A DNA stretch of 64,000 bases from Cylicocyclus nassatus (GCA_958299035.1 CATQJL010000001.1:35874780-35938779), one strand, 5' to 3'. Shown: positions 1-13,467, counted from the stretch's first letter. Translations and numbers: made by a program. Notes: generated from the letters alone by a model not told the origin.

Positions 1-2810
1 AGTAAGCACCTCGCCAAGGTCGTAGATAAAGTGGCAAAGTGTAGTTCTACATGCCCTCTTTTCTCGTCCGCTGTAGTTTGCGGTTTTCTGTATTTTGCAG
101 CTCTTTTGTGTGGGGTTCTCTTGCATCAAAATTATGCACCAGATCAACATCTTCATAACCTTTTTGTTTACTGTTGTTCTACATTTGTCCTACGTCAGCG
201 AAAGTTTTCTGGAAGTTGTCTTTAATCCCTGCAACTTTTTTATCCTTCGCTGAAGAAAGAGTGCCCTCTCTTCTGACGAATTTGTTTGATAATCAACGTG
301 CAGATTTATCCGTTGTGCCTTTCATTTCACACAAATTTCATCAAGTCTTCATCTACGGTTCAGCTTTTGTCCCTCGCTGAGAGCTCTTCAAAGTGATCAG
401 ACTGCTTACTGGGGTATTGTGTGAAAGTCTGTGCACTTTCGGTCTAAACAGTCATCTACAAGTTAGATAGCCGAGCAGACAGTTCAAAATCCGATTTGAT
501 CCAGTTCCTCAAGTTCTGAGGATCGGGGGATTTTTGAAGTCTTTCGCTTACTTATGTGGAGATTTAGAACGGTGAAGATGTGTGTCTTATGATTACGCTC
601 CTATGTAACATTTATTCGAAAGAGAGAACATTTTCTTGTCTATCCCTTCATAGTCACCATAATCTATTTTGAAACTCGTTAGCTTTCTCCCAGCGGTAGT
701 AGGATCCTCAATTATCACTTAAGATTTTTCGCAGCAAAGTGAAATTCCTGATCAATCTGACAGTGTTGAAGAAGGTTCTAGCATTTTGTTGAGAGTGTGC
801 TATCTGTCATGACCACGAGCCACCTTCACAAACTTATTTTCAGCTTGAATAACTTTTACATCTCCATGGAATCGTTGTATTTGAGGGAGTGAATAGGTTT
901 TATAATTTCATCCAATTTCAGTCACTTTTCTCCCATTCATACCATGGTTATTCCGACGCACGTCTACAAATCTATATAGGGTGTTGAACATCCACCAAAT
1001 CTTAGCTCTATTGTTCTCAATTATCATGGTCATTTTTCAGCACTGTTCAAAAGGAATAACACTTTTATCGAGCTGAATCTCTTGGGTAATTCAGACAAGT
1101 GCCCCGTAGGCTGCAGATTTTTGGATGGTTATGATAACTGATGGTTATTGCTCAAGAGACTCCCTTGGTTTGCTAGTGGTCACCGTAGCTGGTTGGAGAG
1201 TAGTTAGACGTCAGCTTCGCACTTTTTTCCTTTCTTTTTCAAATTGGTCATCTCTTTGTGATTGCAATATTTTTTGGTTTATGGGTAAAAAAGAACAATT
1301 AACACCGTTAAATTATCTGATTTTGTCTTTTTTGTAGGTACCGAGTACTGAGGTTTTGAATTGTAAAAAACATAGGTTGGGGTACAATGGGAAAATAGTT
1401 TGTCGTCTCAAAATATGAACAACACTGACAACATTGTAGTTATAAATTGTTACAAACTTATTTGCGAGTGTCAGTGTTTGGGCATTTCCGTCGTAGGTGA
1501 GTCCCTCTTACCTCAGTTCGTTAATTTGACCTTCTTCAGTCTGGTTAGGTTATCAGGTTATCAATTGAGTGCTTCTACCTCTATGGTATAGATCTAAGGA
1601 TGGGATTTCAGCCCATATGACATTGTGAAACCTGTGTATCTTGAGGTGTCCAAACTGCCAAATCATTGTTACAGAACAACTTCTTACATTCTTCAGTCTG
1701 AAAAATCGACTAAGGTCATCGAGTTTTTCATTCTTATAAAAATTTTTATCACTGGATACAGTGAAATTTTGGACTTATAAATTTGTGACTGTCATGTTTT
1801 TTGATGTGTGTCAACTGAATTGGACTGTATCAACTACATAGGATTTATTCATGTTAGGAAAAGATATTTATACCTATTTTTTCCTGTTGGGCTATAATTA
1901 TTAAATCCATGCTATAGAAAGATAGAAAGACTGCATAGAAAGATTGCTTATAGGCAGTTAAAATTTCATTTTATATGTATTGACTGTGTAGTACACATGT
2001 CCATCAATCCCCTAGACAAATATATAAGCTTGACAGCAAAGGTCAGTCGCAAATTACTTCCTGTGCTTTCTGCTGATAACATCATGATTCATCAAGGGAC
2101 TCTTGTGCTCGCCTTGTTTTCAAGAATCAAACCGTGAGAAGAATGATCGCTAGGGCTATTTGCGTGGTAACTGTCTGCATAGATATTGGGAAGGGTCACT
2201 CAGCTGTTCAAACTCGAATGATGATCCTAGGTGGTTTCTACGAAGATTGAAAAAGGCAAATAAAGTTCTGTGGTTTTCTAGCAGCGCTTCTGTTTTGGCC
2301 TTGAACCTCAGGTGGGGGGAATTTTTTGTGCTCTTTGCCGACTTGATGAGACACCGAATGCATCAATAAAAATTGTCCTTTTTATCATTACGAGAACTTT
2401 TTGGTCAAAAAGTGTCTTGCTTGCAATGTGATCCTAGTTATCGTAGGGGTTGTACGAGGTGCTTTCAGGAATGGTCAGCTTTTCTCCCACTGCATAGGAA
2501 AAAGGCTCCTTGTTTTTGACTCATGAACTTGCAAAGAATTCCTCATCTCTAGCCTTTCACGTTGTAGACGTACAAGAAAAGGTAGGATCCATTTTTGGCG
2601 AATCACTGTTCTAAAAATGCAAAAGAGCTGCATTGCTTTCCTAGGCTCAATTTTGACTTTTAAACAAAGAACTCATTTTTTGTTGAAAGTAGGAAATGAA
2701 ATGATGTTGGAAGTGAGTCTGGACGCATATGTGGATACTTTAGAGAAGTAGCTAAGCTCTCACTCACCGAGAGCTCAGATGATTCGTGGCCGGGAATTTT
2801 TAGCCCAGTC
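1..2810. other. Unannotated stretch, no gene or repeat recognised
   Basis: All open frames here are under 80 codons, overlap on both strands, and none has a recognisable domain or a consistent exon chain. No terminal inverted repeats were spotted. It reads as AT-rich intergenic DNA or decayed repeats. Confidence 0.5.
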
Positions 2811-2999
2811 CAGTGGCGTACCGAGGGGTAGGGGCTGCCGCCACACCCAGGGCCCCGCAAAAATATTGGGAAACACCCCAAGAAATTTTCCACAGTGCAT
2901 GGCTAACACCACGCACCTTCATCCGAAAAAATTTGTCGCCCCCCCCCCCCCCGCCCCCCCCCCCCCCCCCTCCCCGAACGGAAATCGTGGGTACGCCAT
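2811..2999. mobile_element. hAT-like MITE with CAGTGGCGTACC end and long poly-C tract
   Basis: The left end is CAGTGGCGTACC and the right end GGTACGCCATT, an imperfect terminal inverted repeat. A run of almost 30 C (2941-2971) lies just inside the right end. CAGTGGCGTA is a known type of hAT-superfamily terminus. No clear 8-bp duplication remains, so the copy is old. Related ends occur at 12786 and 63383-63638. Short frames across it are not genes. Confidence 0.6.
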
Positions 3000-4020
3000 T
3001 AGGTAAAAGGTATTTGAACTAAAATATAGTTGAACTTGATCACGAACCAATAAAAGGAACTGCTGTTTGAAGGCAGGGCTCGAGAAGATTGCAGGAGCAT
3101 CTTCTTGGCCTTCTGGATGCGCTCTGAGTCTGGGTCTGTGCTTGAGAAGTCGAAAAAGTGCTTTTCATGGCGTTTTCCGGTCAATATTGCTGGAGGGGAT
3201 GGGCGAGCGATGGTCAGCTGACTCGCGATTGGCTGCCTGAGCGTATCAACCAGTTGCCACCAGATCGGGTAGTGTTACAGTTTCCTGCTGCCAGTCGCTG
3301 TTTTTGGCGGGAATCGCTCGAAAAAGGGCTTTCTTTGACTTTTTGAGCATGGTCCCGAGCTCAGCGGATAGAAGGCCATGTAGGTGTGAAAAGTTGAAGT
3401 CACAATTTTCTAGAGGCCAATGCCTTTGAGCAGTGGTCCAGCCAGAGTCTCAATGAGTTCTCACATAGGCACCTAGATTTTCCTGGACACGATTTGAGCA
3501 TAGCGCTCTTTTCGCTGCATAGTCCGACAGATGGATTACGCATTTGCGTATGATTATTCCCGGCGCAAAAACAGACGCACTTTCGATCAGCTATTCGTGG
3601 GTCTTGTTTTTGATTCGAGTGAATTTAAGTTCAGGGTGCTCAGAAGAGTTATCTCGTCAGTTTCTCAGAAGGGGTTTATCTAAGTGTAATGTGAGTATCT
3701 TCCCTAAATTTGGATATTTTGTAAATTACTAGGAATCCAAATCAAGTTAGTGATATTCTTTTCGGAACATGCTGTAAAAGAAATTGAAGTTGATGTTCTT
3801 TTTTAAACTGTCAGATCCAGCTTGTTAAAAATTTCTCGGACATTCAAAATTTTTCACAAACCACCTCTTGCATTCAAAAACTTCTGTCGTTCCCTCGCTT
3901 TATCTCCCTTCTCGTATTCAAGTGATTGCAATGGTACAGGTATCGTACATTTTCTATAAACTTAGAAACAGTCCAAAATCTTTCAGATCAGTCGCAGGAG
4001 TTTTTGCAAACCGTCCAAAG
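3000..4020. other. Unannotated stretch
   Basis: No coding exon, repeat pair or RNA gene could be supported. The moderately GC-rich part around 3100-3340 has a 62-codon frame without recognisable similarity. Confidence 0.4.
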
Positions 4021-4029
4021 TCGCTGACA

Positions 4030-4370
4030 CTCGTTCTCCCTCCCTCCCCCCCCCCCCCCTTCCCCCGCCCCCCTCCCGCAGTCGCGGTGCATTTGTGACA
4101 TTATGCTAACGAATCATCGATTGCGGATCGGAGCCGGGTCCCGAGGTGGGTAGGGGAGCTGCCATATCGGGTGGGAACGATCCGCGCATTTCGAGACGAG
4201 TTTCGCACTGTAAATTACCACCCGCTGAGGGCTGCGGACACATAGCAACGACGACGACACGACCCGCAAAAGTACACCGCAATAAATCCAGTTGTCTCGT
4301 CTCTTTGTTAGCAGTGCTCATTGCAGACCCCCGTCACCATCGGAAACACATACCTTATGGTGCTAGCTGA
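4030..4370. other. GC-rich segment with C tract
   Basis: A pyrimidine run (CCCTCCC then about 14 C, 4038-4075) is followed by about 300 bases clearly richer in GC and CpG than the surroundings. Open frames of 70-76 codons exist on both strands but neither shows a family signature. It could be a promoter or first-exon region, or an old GC-rich repeat; the sequence does not decide. Confidence 0.3.
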
Positions 4371-4820
4371 CAATTCAGAAAATCTGCAGGGTTCATGAAA
4401 AGGGTTACCGGCTTCATCGTAACTTTCGAAGTGGAAACGAGATGTTTATGATTGGAAAATATAAAATGTTTCTAGGGTCAGCTGGATAAGCCCACTTCCG
4501 TCAACAACTTCGGCTAGATAGTGGATAAATGCAGAGATACTCCCCAGCGAGGAATTAGGATAAGATCTTGCACCCACTCCGATGCAACCTGTAAGTAGCA
4601 ACACATCATTAATACTTTCACTAGAGAGCTCGAACCTGTGGAACAAAGCCTGCCTGGCGCTTCTGGCTGTATTGTAGGAATGAGTGACATTTTTTTTGAT
4701 TGTATCTTATTTGTTATCTCATTATTCACCTACATCTTATTGTTTGAGTAGGTAGTTTGCTATTCACCATTCACGTTGCGGTGATTTTGAAATCTGCAAT
4801 AGAGCATGGCGGTGGCGGTA

Positions 4821-4975
4821 TAGTCACAATAGTGATTACGTCAACACCGTAAAATGCAAATAACAAAGGTTGGATAAAACAAAATGCGACATACATTAGT
4901 TTGTAATCGAGTGGTTGCTAAAATGGGAATGAATGGGAATGCATTTTACGGTGTTGACGTAATCACTAATGACTG
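4821..4975. mobile_element. 155-bp TA-flanked MITE
   Basis: An inverted repeat of about 40 bp (left arm containing TAGTGATTACGTCAACACCG, right arm its complement) ends in TAGTCA / TGACTG and is flanked by TA on both sides (4819-4820, 4976-4977). This fits a Tc1/mariner-type non-autonomous element. It has no coding content. Confidence 0.65.
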
Positions 4976-5560
4976 TAGAATCAGGGTCTGTATGCAGAGG
5001 TGAGCGATCTTGAAATTGAGGTAAAGTCACAATCATAGGAGTAGCTGCTTTGCAAATTTTCGTGCTTGGCGATCACATTGAAATGTCCTCCGATTATATT
5101 GCGTTATCTGAAGCGGACTCCGGTGCACAGGTAATTCCAAAAGTCGTTTTTGTGAACCTTTCAAAATGTGTAAATTCATGACAATCCTACTGGGAAAGTT
5201 TTCAGGATGAAATAAATTGTGTTTTATGTAGAATGTATGAAAATGCAAAAAATGTGATGTCCCAGTATCTATATGATTAGACCCACTTTGTTAACTTTTA
5301 TTTCAAGGGAAAAATTTTCGACCAATTTTTTTTTACATTCACTTAAAGAAATGCTCCTGAGCAGCAGCATTGCGTTGAAAATGTTCGATTCAGATTAGTT
5401 CAGGCAAGGAATGGTGGGCATTTGCATGTACCCACGGTTACAAATCTTCCTCAAATACATACCATTCCTTCTACGACTAGGAGACGCGAAACCGCATTGC
5501 ACACATTGTCTAAACAAGCTTAATCGTGTACTTAGCAGGTTTATACTTGTCATTTATCTC
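4976..5560. other. Unannotated stretch
   Basis: Between two MITEs. Only short overlapping frames; nothing recognised. Confidence 0.4.
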
Positions 5561-5568
5561 GTCCAGGT

Positions 5569-6443
5569 CAGGGCCCGGCACCGATGGTTTGGGGTCAAAC
5601 TGGACTTCATTTCTGGAGTTAGAAGCAACGGTGACATCGTTTTTATGAGATCCTGGAGGAAGCGCCAAAAAAACACGACGAACATGTCAGGTTTCACGAG
5701 TTGAACGTGTTCTTTTCGCAAGCGCGCGAATTTCAAATGCAAGACTCAAACAAACAAATGGCTCGTTTACAGCGCACAAACAATCACATGGCTCCGAATT
5801 TGGGCAATGAGTATACAATATTACTCCAAACTATGGTATGTAAAAAGTTCCCAAAACTTATGTGTCCTAATATCCGTTCTCGAATTTGTTGGTTTCTAGA
5901 CCAACTACCGAACCAACTGGGTTGGTTCGGAGCATAAATATCGGAGAGTTCACATAAGTTTTGGACCTTTTTGATTTGGACGATTAGAACGGTCAAAAAT
6001 CTATCATATAGTGAGGAGAGCGGATCAAACCGTTGCCTCTCCACTTTTTTGAGTCAAAAGTAGTAGAATTCTACGCGTTGATAGATATCGCGCTCCAATC
6101 TTTTGCGGTGTCCTTTGAAATATGTGGCGAAAAATGCATCGCAGGATTGTTGAGGCTACAGATTTGGTTGGCCTAGGAGATTCTTGACATTCTCAGCATT
6201 AAAATGGTACTATACCCAATGGCAGAGCCTTTAATCGACTCGAAATGTTTTCTTTTTGCTTTTTTGTTATATTACATACCTCAAAATGCGCTTTTTTCGC
6301 TTTTTTCGCTTTTTTGTTGCTGTTTTGGTTGAATAATGGTTTCCCTACTAATTTTCACGTCGAGAGGGACTTCGTAAATTTTCGCGAAGTCATGGGGGAC
6401 TTCGTTTCCTAAAAACCTCCAAACCAACGCGTGCCGGGCCCTG
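5569..6443. mobile_element. Non-autonomous hAT element, copy 1
   Basis: The element runs CAGGGCCCGGCACCG ... GTGCCGGGCCCTG, with inverted termini followed by a GGTTTGG motif. It is flanked by a perfect 8-bp direct repeat GTCCAGGT (5561-5568 and 6444-6451). An 8-bp duplication plus CAGGG termini are the hallmarks of hAT transposition. At 875 bp it lacks a transposase frame; it contains three tandem CGCTTTTTT units near 6287. A second copy with a different 8-bp duplication lies at 32168-33219, so this is a mobile family rather than a segmental duplication. Confidence 0.88.
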
Positions 6444-6872
6444 GTCCAGGTTTATTTACATCTAGGAAACAGGGGAAAACAGACTCAAACATGTTAAGAC
6501 AATGTTCGCAATGCGGCCACGCGTCTCCTAGTTTTATTGTTAGAATAAATGAACTTCTGCTCTACCCTTGGTGATGGAGGTAAAGATAAAATGTTACGTT
6601 GCATAGTTGCTAGAATCCGGGTCGTCTGTGCAATTTATATCATCGCAAACAAAAGACAGTCATTGAACCTTTGGAAAAATGCTATAAATTGCTCTATATG
6701 ACGCAAGCTGCGCAGCCGGCATACCGTATGTTTGATGCGTCCTCCGTAGCTGTCAAGCATCGAGCAGAACTAAGAATGCGTTCGTATTGAGAAAAGAAAG
6801 AAAAGAATTTTGACTCTAAATAGAGCAAACTTTTCAATTTTGTGTCACCCTACAGAAAGTCAATCTACAAGT

Positions 6873-6937
6873 TCCGTTCGGTGTGGCCTAGCTGCCCTTC
6901 TCTACCGTTCGGTGTGGCCTAGCTGGCCTTCTCTACC
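6873..6937 (+). repeat. 31-bp tandem duplication
   Basis: The unit beginning CCGTTCGGTGTGGCCTAGCT occurs twice head to tail, with one base difference at the C/G after AGCTG. No function is apparent. Confidence 0.75.
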
Positions 6938-8706
6938 TTAACCTCCACTCTTCTATTAGAAATTTAGAGAAGTTCGACTATTGTGTACAAATTTGTGGTT
7001 CTCGATACCTCTGACTATGGGGCATTTTCCTTTTATTTTTCTTGGGATTATCTTTGCTGCTGACTGGGTGTGGTGCAATTCCATTCTGCACCAAATAGTA
7101 GAGAAATTCGGATTTTCAATACTTATAATCCGTCATACTTTCAATTTTCAATCTTCTCTTCGTATCTAGATTATATCGGCTTATTATAAGAAGCGATTAC
7201 TTGGTTTAACATCTCCGTTATATTGGCTTTCGCTATACTTCAGCTTCTTCGTAAGTTTTGGAATTTGTCGCTCATTTATAGTGAAGAAGACTCCTTAGAC
7301 AGTGGTCTCAGAATCAATCATGTTCTTATATTTCTTCATGTTTACTCTTCGATTTTTCGTCTTTAACTTCTTTTCTTTCCGCACTCGTAGCAGTCGATTG
7401 CTTGTATCAAACTAGCACAAGAAATTTCAGATTCTTTTTGTTGCACAGAAGACTAATTTCTTCTCCTTTGTCATCGAAAAAATGGCTCCATCTGGCACCA
7501 GGTCAGACAGCGACGACGAGCGCACAAGGGCCAGCTGGCAGTTGAAACCTTGACATGGTGACGGGACCACGCCGCGACCCATTCACCTTCTTAATCTCCC
7601 TTTGTTCCTGGCGCCCCGGCGAGCCAGACGTTTGCATAAAATCATGTAATCCACATTTGGCAACCTGCCATAAAACATTTATTGCTGAGTCGTTGACCGT
7701 TAGATCGCCAAAAGTACGGCGATGTTTGACTCTGGACGGTCTGGAATGATGTTTACTGGGGTGCTGTTGTTGTTTGTTCGTGCGGCAGTTACCGGGTGAA
7801 CCGCACGTTAAGCAGTCAAATTTTGAATCGCTTAGCCAGCAAAAAACAATCGTGAACGACTCATCTCGTTCCTAGCTAGAGATAGGTATCTCAAACCAGT
7901 TTAGCTGGGGGTTATTCGATGACGCAAGTAACACTTTTTCCCCTTATCTGTTCACTTTTAAGTTCACATTGAAAGCGCCTTGGAGGACATAAAATCGTTT
8001 GAACTTCAGCAAAATCATCGTTCCTCACATAAGCATTTCGTTGGCGATCTTCGTCAATTTTTGACAGCGGTATCAGCTTTTATTCTGAAGTTGAACAGGT
8101 TTTGTTACAAATGAGATTTTAAAACTTGCTTAGAAGTCAGAAATGGGCCAAATTTTTAGATCTGTCGGAAGGGGGAAATATTCTGTTTTGCTCATTTATT
8201 CTCTTTTTTTTGCACTCCAAAAGCTCAGTTTCGGAGAGGGTAGCTCTGCGAATGCCATTTGTACGCTAAACTCGGTGAAAAAAAATGGAAGGGACAGAAA
8301 AGGAACGGGAATAGAAGGAAAATAGAGAGGAACAAAAATAGTGAGGAACTATGGTTCTGAAATTGTCGCAGAGTGGGTGAATGCGTGAAGGAGACTCTAG
8401 TGAAAAAACAATATAGATTTCTGCCTCTTGTTGATTTTCCCCACTTTGAAGCGTTAGGACTCAAAATTTGATTCGATAAGTGCAAGTAGGCAGGCTTCAT
8501 AACAATTTCAGGATCCTGACGTTCGTGGATGGTATCTGCATCTTCAAAAAATCGAAGATGTTCGCATTGTATTTCCAGATAGGAGAGGGGCAATCATTAG
8601 CAACAGGAAAGGAGGATGTACTAGATATTAGCGAAATCAAAATATCCTTTTATCTATTTTCCATATAATACCATACATCTCCGTCTGATCTGAGGATTTG
8701 GAGCAA
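6938..8706. other. Unannotated stretch with a GC-richer patch at 7480-7810
   Basis: The 7480-7810 part is GC-richer, with an ATG in a short acidic frame at 7483, but no donor, acceptor chain or domain could be established. The remainder is AT-rich with no recognisable element. Confidence 0.35.
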
Positions 8707-8902
8707 ATCCCTGAGCATACCTCTCGCGATTTCAGTCGCCACGCGATTTGGCCTTTTGCTAAATCTCTTCAAGCCCAACACTCGCAGACCACAGATGCTT
8801 GATGTTTACAACTTTAGTGAGTTGATTAAATGTGCTGTTTTCGCATACTGGAGTATTGACAAGTCGCGTCGCGACTGAAATCGCGAAAGGTATGCCCAGG
8901 GC
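8707..8902. mobile_element. Degenerate MITE of the GGGC-ATACTTCACGCG family
   Basis: Left arm has GAGCATACCTCTCGCGATTT, right arm GCGACTGAAATCGCGAAAGG followed by TATGCCCAGGGCC, matching the ends of the intact copies at 56259-56448 and 62049-62268. The flanking duplication is not preserved. A second right-end fragment lies at about 9030-9102. Confidence 0.6.
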
Positions 8903-9029
8903 CAGGGTTCAGTTGGATGATGGCAAAGAGAAAGCCCCTGTAGTAAGCTTTTAAGGAAATTTGTGAAAAACAGTAAAAGCAACTGGGATATTTCATCACC
9001 TCATGGAAGTTGTACACACTACGCATGTA

Positions 9030-9102
9030 GCCTGATTGATTTGAAAATATTTGGCAACAAATCGCATGGCGACTGAAATCGCGCGAGGTATGCCCGGTTT
9101 AC
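9030..9102. mobile_element. Right-end fragment of the same MITE family
   Basis: Contains GGCGACTGAAATCGCGCGAG then GTATGCCCGG, the right arm of the family with the left half missing. Confidence 0.55.
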
Positions 9103-9234
9103 GCCCTTCTGGCAGCGCGCCCCAAAGCCGTTTCATGATTCTCCATTTTCTTCTCTCCAAGCACTTTTCGTCCTAATGCAACATGACCTCGTTTTCACAA
9201 CAGAGAGGCAGGTGTTCATCGGCTTCGCGCGAAT

Positions 9235-9570
9235 CACATCAGCGGTAGCGCATCTTCATCGTCGTTGCGCAGAAGAAGAACTCGTCATCGAAACTAGAAA
9301 TGTCGAGCGCGCAGACGTGTTTGAATGAGCCGTTTTGGTATCGTTGTGTTTCTTGGCCGCCGTGGGTTTCGCGCTCAAAAGAGAGGTTGGAGCGGCGCGC
9401 GAGCGAGCGAGGAAGCGATAAGGATCGAACAAAGAAACCCTCACAGCGCCACACGGCGACGGCACGCGAGCGATGCAGCCGCCGAAGACGACTTTTGTGA
9501 CGAAAACCCAACGAGAATGAATAACGATGAAAGGGAGTATCGGGATCGGCACGAAAAAGTCTAGTGTTGA
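9235..9570. other. GC-rich island, possible promoter or first exon
   Basis: About 330 bases rich in GC and CpG within AT-rich DNA, containing GCGCGCGAGCGAGCGAGG. Open frames of 79-125 codons exist on both strands, as expected from high GC. None has a recognised domain. A promoter or first exon of an unseen gene is possible; an old GC-rich repeat is equally so. Confidence 0.3.
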
Positions 9571-12500
9571 GCAGTTTGTAGGTTATAGACGAGTCAGCCG
9601 TCATTGATGTGTGCAATCACACAATTCGCTGCTCCTTTGCTAATGTGTGTAACTACATAACATTTAAAATAGAGTTGGCTGCGCGGCCTAGTTATCGGTT
9701 CTCTTGTAATATTTTTGATTTCCAGTCTTTGTAGCTTTTCACGAATGCGCGTAGAACTTGGTTTATGACATATTATGCATTTCATCTGGGACTGCATCCA
9801 TCGCCACTATCCTGAAAATTGTGCAATTGCACACATTAGCAAAGGAAGCTTCAGAGGTGTAACATGTGGTGGGGGAACGCCGTTTTGGGCCTCCTGAGCT
9901 ACCTTGTCGAAGAATGGCATGCTAGAATAAGCGGACAAGTTGAAAAAAAAACACTTTTCTAGCCGGTGAAAAATCAGAGGAATTTGAAAAACGTAAAATT
10001 GTCTTGATAGATTTGTTGTCAACGAGATTTGCAAATGCATGCACATGTTGAAAAACGAATGAGTCGATGGTGTATACACATAACTCTGCATGTTTTTGAG
10101 AAAGGTATTTTATTTCTCTAATAAATTCAAGGTTCACCAAAAAACAAAAAAAGAAATACCAAGCAAAACATTGAGCAAAACTTGATATCAGCTTGTCCAA
10201 GACTGCGAGGAGGCAAGTGTTCGAAGAAAACTGATTAACTGTACTATGTACTACTGGAGAACGACTATTAATATTTGGAAATCAAAGGGAGAGTTCGAAT
10301 TTTAATTTTTCGCTCAGTCGTAGGTTCATGAATTTACGCGATCAGCCCTACTTGATATCCTCACCCTCTCATTTTTGTTCAAAATCAAAGAAAATGATTA
10401 TTATCATGTCTGAGACTGGCATAGATACATGAAACGCTTCGTAGTCTAAATAACAAGTCAATGCACGTTTAACGCGTTTTGGGTTGGCCTATTATTGAGA
10501 ACCGAGGGGGACATGTCCGAGCCTATTCAGACAATTTATTCAAGTTCTACTCGAGCTTGTTCGTTCTGAGAATAAGTCCTAGTCACAAACACAATCAGTC
10601 ACTTAATATCAGTATCCTGTTATCACTAGATGATATCTCGAATGTTCATCCATCGTGGCGCAATGGACTTTCAAACGAGGGATCGCTGAAATACAAATGT
10701 GTCCTAATGATAATAAATGAGCTCATGAATGAGACTATGTCTTTACAGTTGTAGCTTCGTTCTAATACATATATAGGTACCCTATAATTCTTGTGCTGAA
10801 AATATTTTTCGTAGGAGCAAGCTAGGAATCGCAATTTGCTTGAAATAGGATACTCGAATCTTCGTTTAACACCAGACCAAGACCCTTTCTCTGCGTCATC
10901 GTTGTGGTGAATAAATTGGTACCGTAGTAATGGCTTCAAAGATGCTTGGCTTCCCTTGACTCAATCGAATCGCAAATATTAAAAGCAGGTTAGGTACTAT
11001 CAAATTTTGCCAGCTTTGAATTCCTCATGGAGTTCCTGTCACCTTTACTACCTACCATGAATTTTTCTAAATCTCAGCAAATAGCTTCAGCGCCTACAAT
11101 GTCCTAGATTAGGAATTTCCACCCACTTCACAGTTTGGTTTATAAGATAATGCAATCTCTTCAGTGTGCGCATATAGAGATTTAACTTCATGTTAGCCAC
11201 AAGCAAACTGATTAGCGAACAGCAAGTTATTTAATACGATTTTTGCAAGAGAAAGTGCCATGTCTTTTCAAAAACCACACAATTGCTGGAATGTTGGCAA
11301 GGAAGAGGTTTTTTCAAAGTCGAGTCTGTAGTCTTAAAAAGTGAAGAGCAGTACCGCATCTAGCAATTCTGCAACCAGGTTTGAGAATTAGAGATTGAAA
11401 AGTAGGTAATTTCTGTCAAAAGCACACTTCGATAACGAGTCAAATAGCATGCTGGAATCACAGACATCACTCAAAGATAGGCAGACGCCCACCAGCATAG
11501 TAAAAGACAAAAGGAAGATGCTGAAGATGAGTAACATTCAAAAACATTTAGATCAACAAGCAAAGCTGCGAACATTGCCTGGTCCTGGACGTAACCTTTA
11601 GAATCTGAACAGTTCTCTACGATTGATCATTTCGAAACTAGCTTCAAGGCAGGAAGAAAGCGGAAAAAATGTGCCAGAGTGACTTTTCAGAACAGAATGG
11701 CTCATCTCTCTATGATATAGTTGAGAATGACTATTTATGGCTTTGTTAGCAACATGTGCAAGTGATTAGCGAATCGTATCTTGATCGAGAGACGTTGATT
11801 GTAGATATGATTGGTGGAGTAAATGCGAGTAAAATCGTTAGAAAATAAAAAGTGTTGTTCAAGATGCTGAAATAAGTTATAGCCTAGAACGAAACCGCTA
11901 TTGTCACCATATTGTCAGCTTCTGATAAATATTATGGCACATACACTAAAAAAGCATTCCTGTGGTTGCTTACTCTTGACTTAAGAGAGACCTTCCAAAA
12001 CGCACATTTATTGCGCACTTATTTGGGCGGATTGTTCAAGTATGCTGAGAGACCATACCGTTTTGTCAAGTCCTACATTCTTTGAAAAAAAAAGTGGATA
12101 GCAAAATTCTGAGCATTTTTAGTAGAAGTAAAAACGATGCAGATAAGAATCTTTTCTTGGTCAGCTTCGTTATCTGTAAAAATCTTCTAAGCGATATAAC
12201 CTTCTAGAAGAAGACCACTATAGTAGTAGTAATTATGAACAAAACGTCAATAAAAGCAAGACCTTATTTCTGTAAATATTGGGCTATGGATTTTGTGAGG
12301 GAACATACGTCCAAATCTTGTCCTTCAAAAAAAAACGTAATATGTGGTTTTTACATTTAGCTTGCGATTACAACTTCTCGGATACGCGTGGTACTCGCTT
12401 CAACTTGAAATTTCAAATTGGCATGCTGTCATTATATTTGTACTTCTATAGTTTAGAGAGATTGCACATTCTTGGGACATTAGCAGTGCCCTCTCCCCCC

Positions 12501-12600
12501 GAGAATGAGATATGAGTTATAGAAATGTGCAAGCGGCTTGTTCATACTTGTAAATAATCAGAATAATTTTTGAAAATTTCTAAAAAATCAATTTAGCCTA
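9571..12600. other. Unannotated stretch
   Basis: Three kilobases of AT-rich sequence without a recognisable exon, inverted-repeat element or RNA gene. Frames of 90-97 codons near 9807-10200 and 10479-10939 overlap on opposite strands or in neighbouring frames, and show no domain. Confidence 0.45.
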
Positions 12601-12786
12601 CAAAAAAAAATTTTCGGAGACGTGGTTGTCGCCGCGCCCCTTTTTCTGCAGTTTCGGGTTATGGGCCGCAAAAATAGGAAGCATACCAAAATTTTTTCGG
12701 AACGCATGGCTGACGCCACGCACCTTTATCAGAAATTTTTTTTGTCGCGCCACACTGCACCGAACGGAAATCCTGGGTACGCCACT
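12601..12786. mobile_element. hAT-like MITE fragment, right end intact
   Basis: It ends GGGTACGCCACTG and contains the segments CGCATGGCTGACGCCACGCA and CACCGAACGGAAATCCTGGG, matching the element at 2811-2999. The left terminus is missing. Three overlapping small frames are by-products. Confidence 0.6.
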
Positions 12787-13467
12787 GGACATCAGTACTA
12801 TTTGTATTCGAGGCCTCCCTTCTAACTGTACCACATCTCACCTTTGTCTATGAAGGTCGCTTGTGCGCTGTGGTGACTGGAAGTGGATGGAGTTTCAGGG
12901 GGTGCACGATTTAAATAAGATGTTTCTCAGTGCCTCCAGAGCTGCAATTTTCCTGATTTACCATACTCCGCGACGTTTTCTGGTACAGATTCAATTGTAG
13001 AAGAGTAGTGTCATGCACATACAACACTCCGCATGCGGCTTACTTCAGTTCAACATTGTCACTATATATAAACAAAATTTTAGGCTCATCCGCAGGACAA
13101 CTTACTCTAGTCTATTTTTGATAGGGAGGTCTTGAATAATGAGAACAGCTCTGTTTGAATTTTGCATTATTTGTTATGAAAAATTGTCTGAAAGTCCTTC
13201 ATTTATTTGATACTGAAAATAATTTTGATGGTGTATAAATAGACACAAAGGCAGTTCCCGGGACACCAGCATGAAGCCGATAAAGTGAGTTGCTGAATAC
13301 ATGTGCGGAGTCATCTGTAACTCAATGTCTGAGTCTGCACACTGCGTACTATGTATACTACCTACTTCACATTTGATAAAGGTAAAATAGAGATGAAAAC
13401 AAAGAGATCCGGGAATTCAACACTTTCTATCGTAACAAGTCATCAAGTAGGCACGCTTTATGCAATA
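12787..13467. other. Unannotated stretch
   Basis: No exon or repeat pair recognised. A segment near 13310 (GAGTCATCTGTAACTCAATG) resembles the termini of the inverted-repeat element at 22567-22823. Confidence 0.4.

Noticed and set aside
31..380. Two overlapping short open frames at the left edge
   Set aside because: T-rich sequence, no domain, no splice partners; both are within chance length.
5411..5742. 97-codon and opposed frames with a GVKLDF segment
   Set aside because: They lie across the left end of the hAT MITE and recur in the second copy at 32073-32255; translations of a non-coding terminal repeat.
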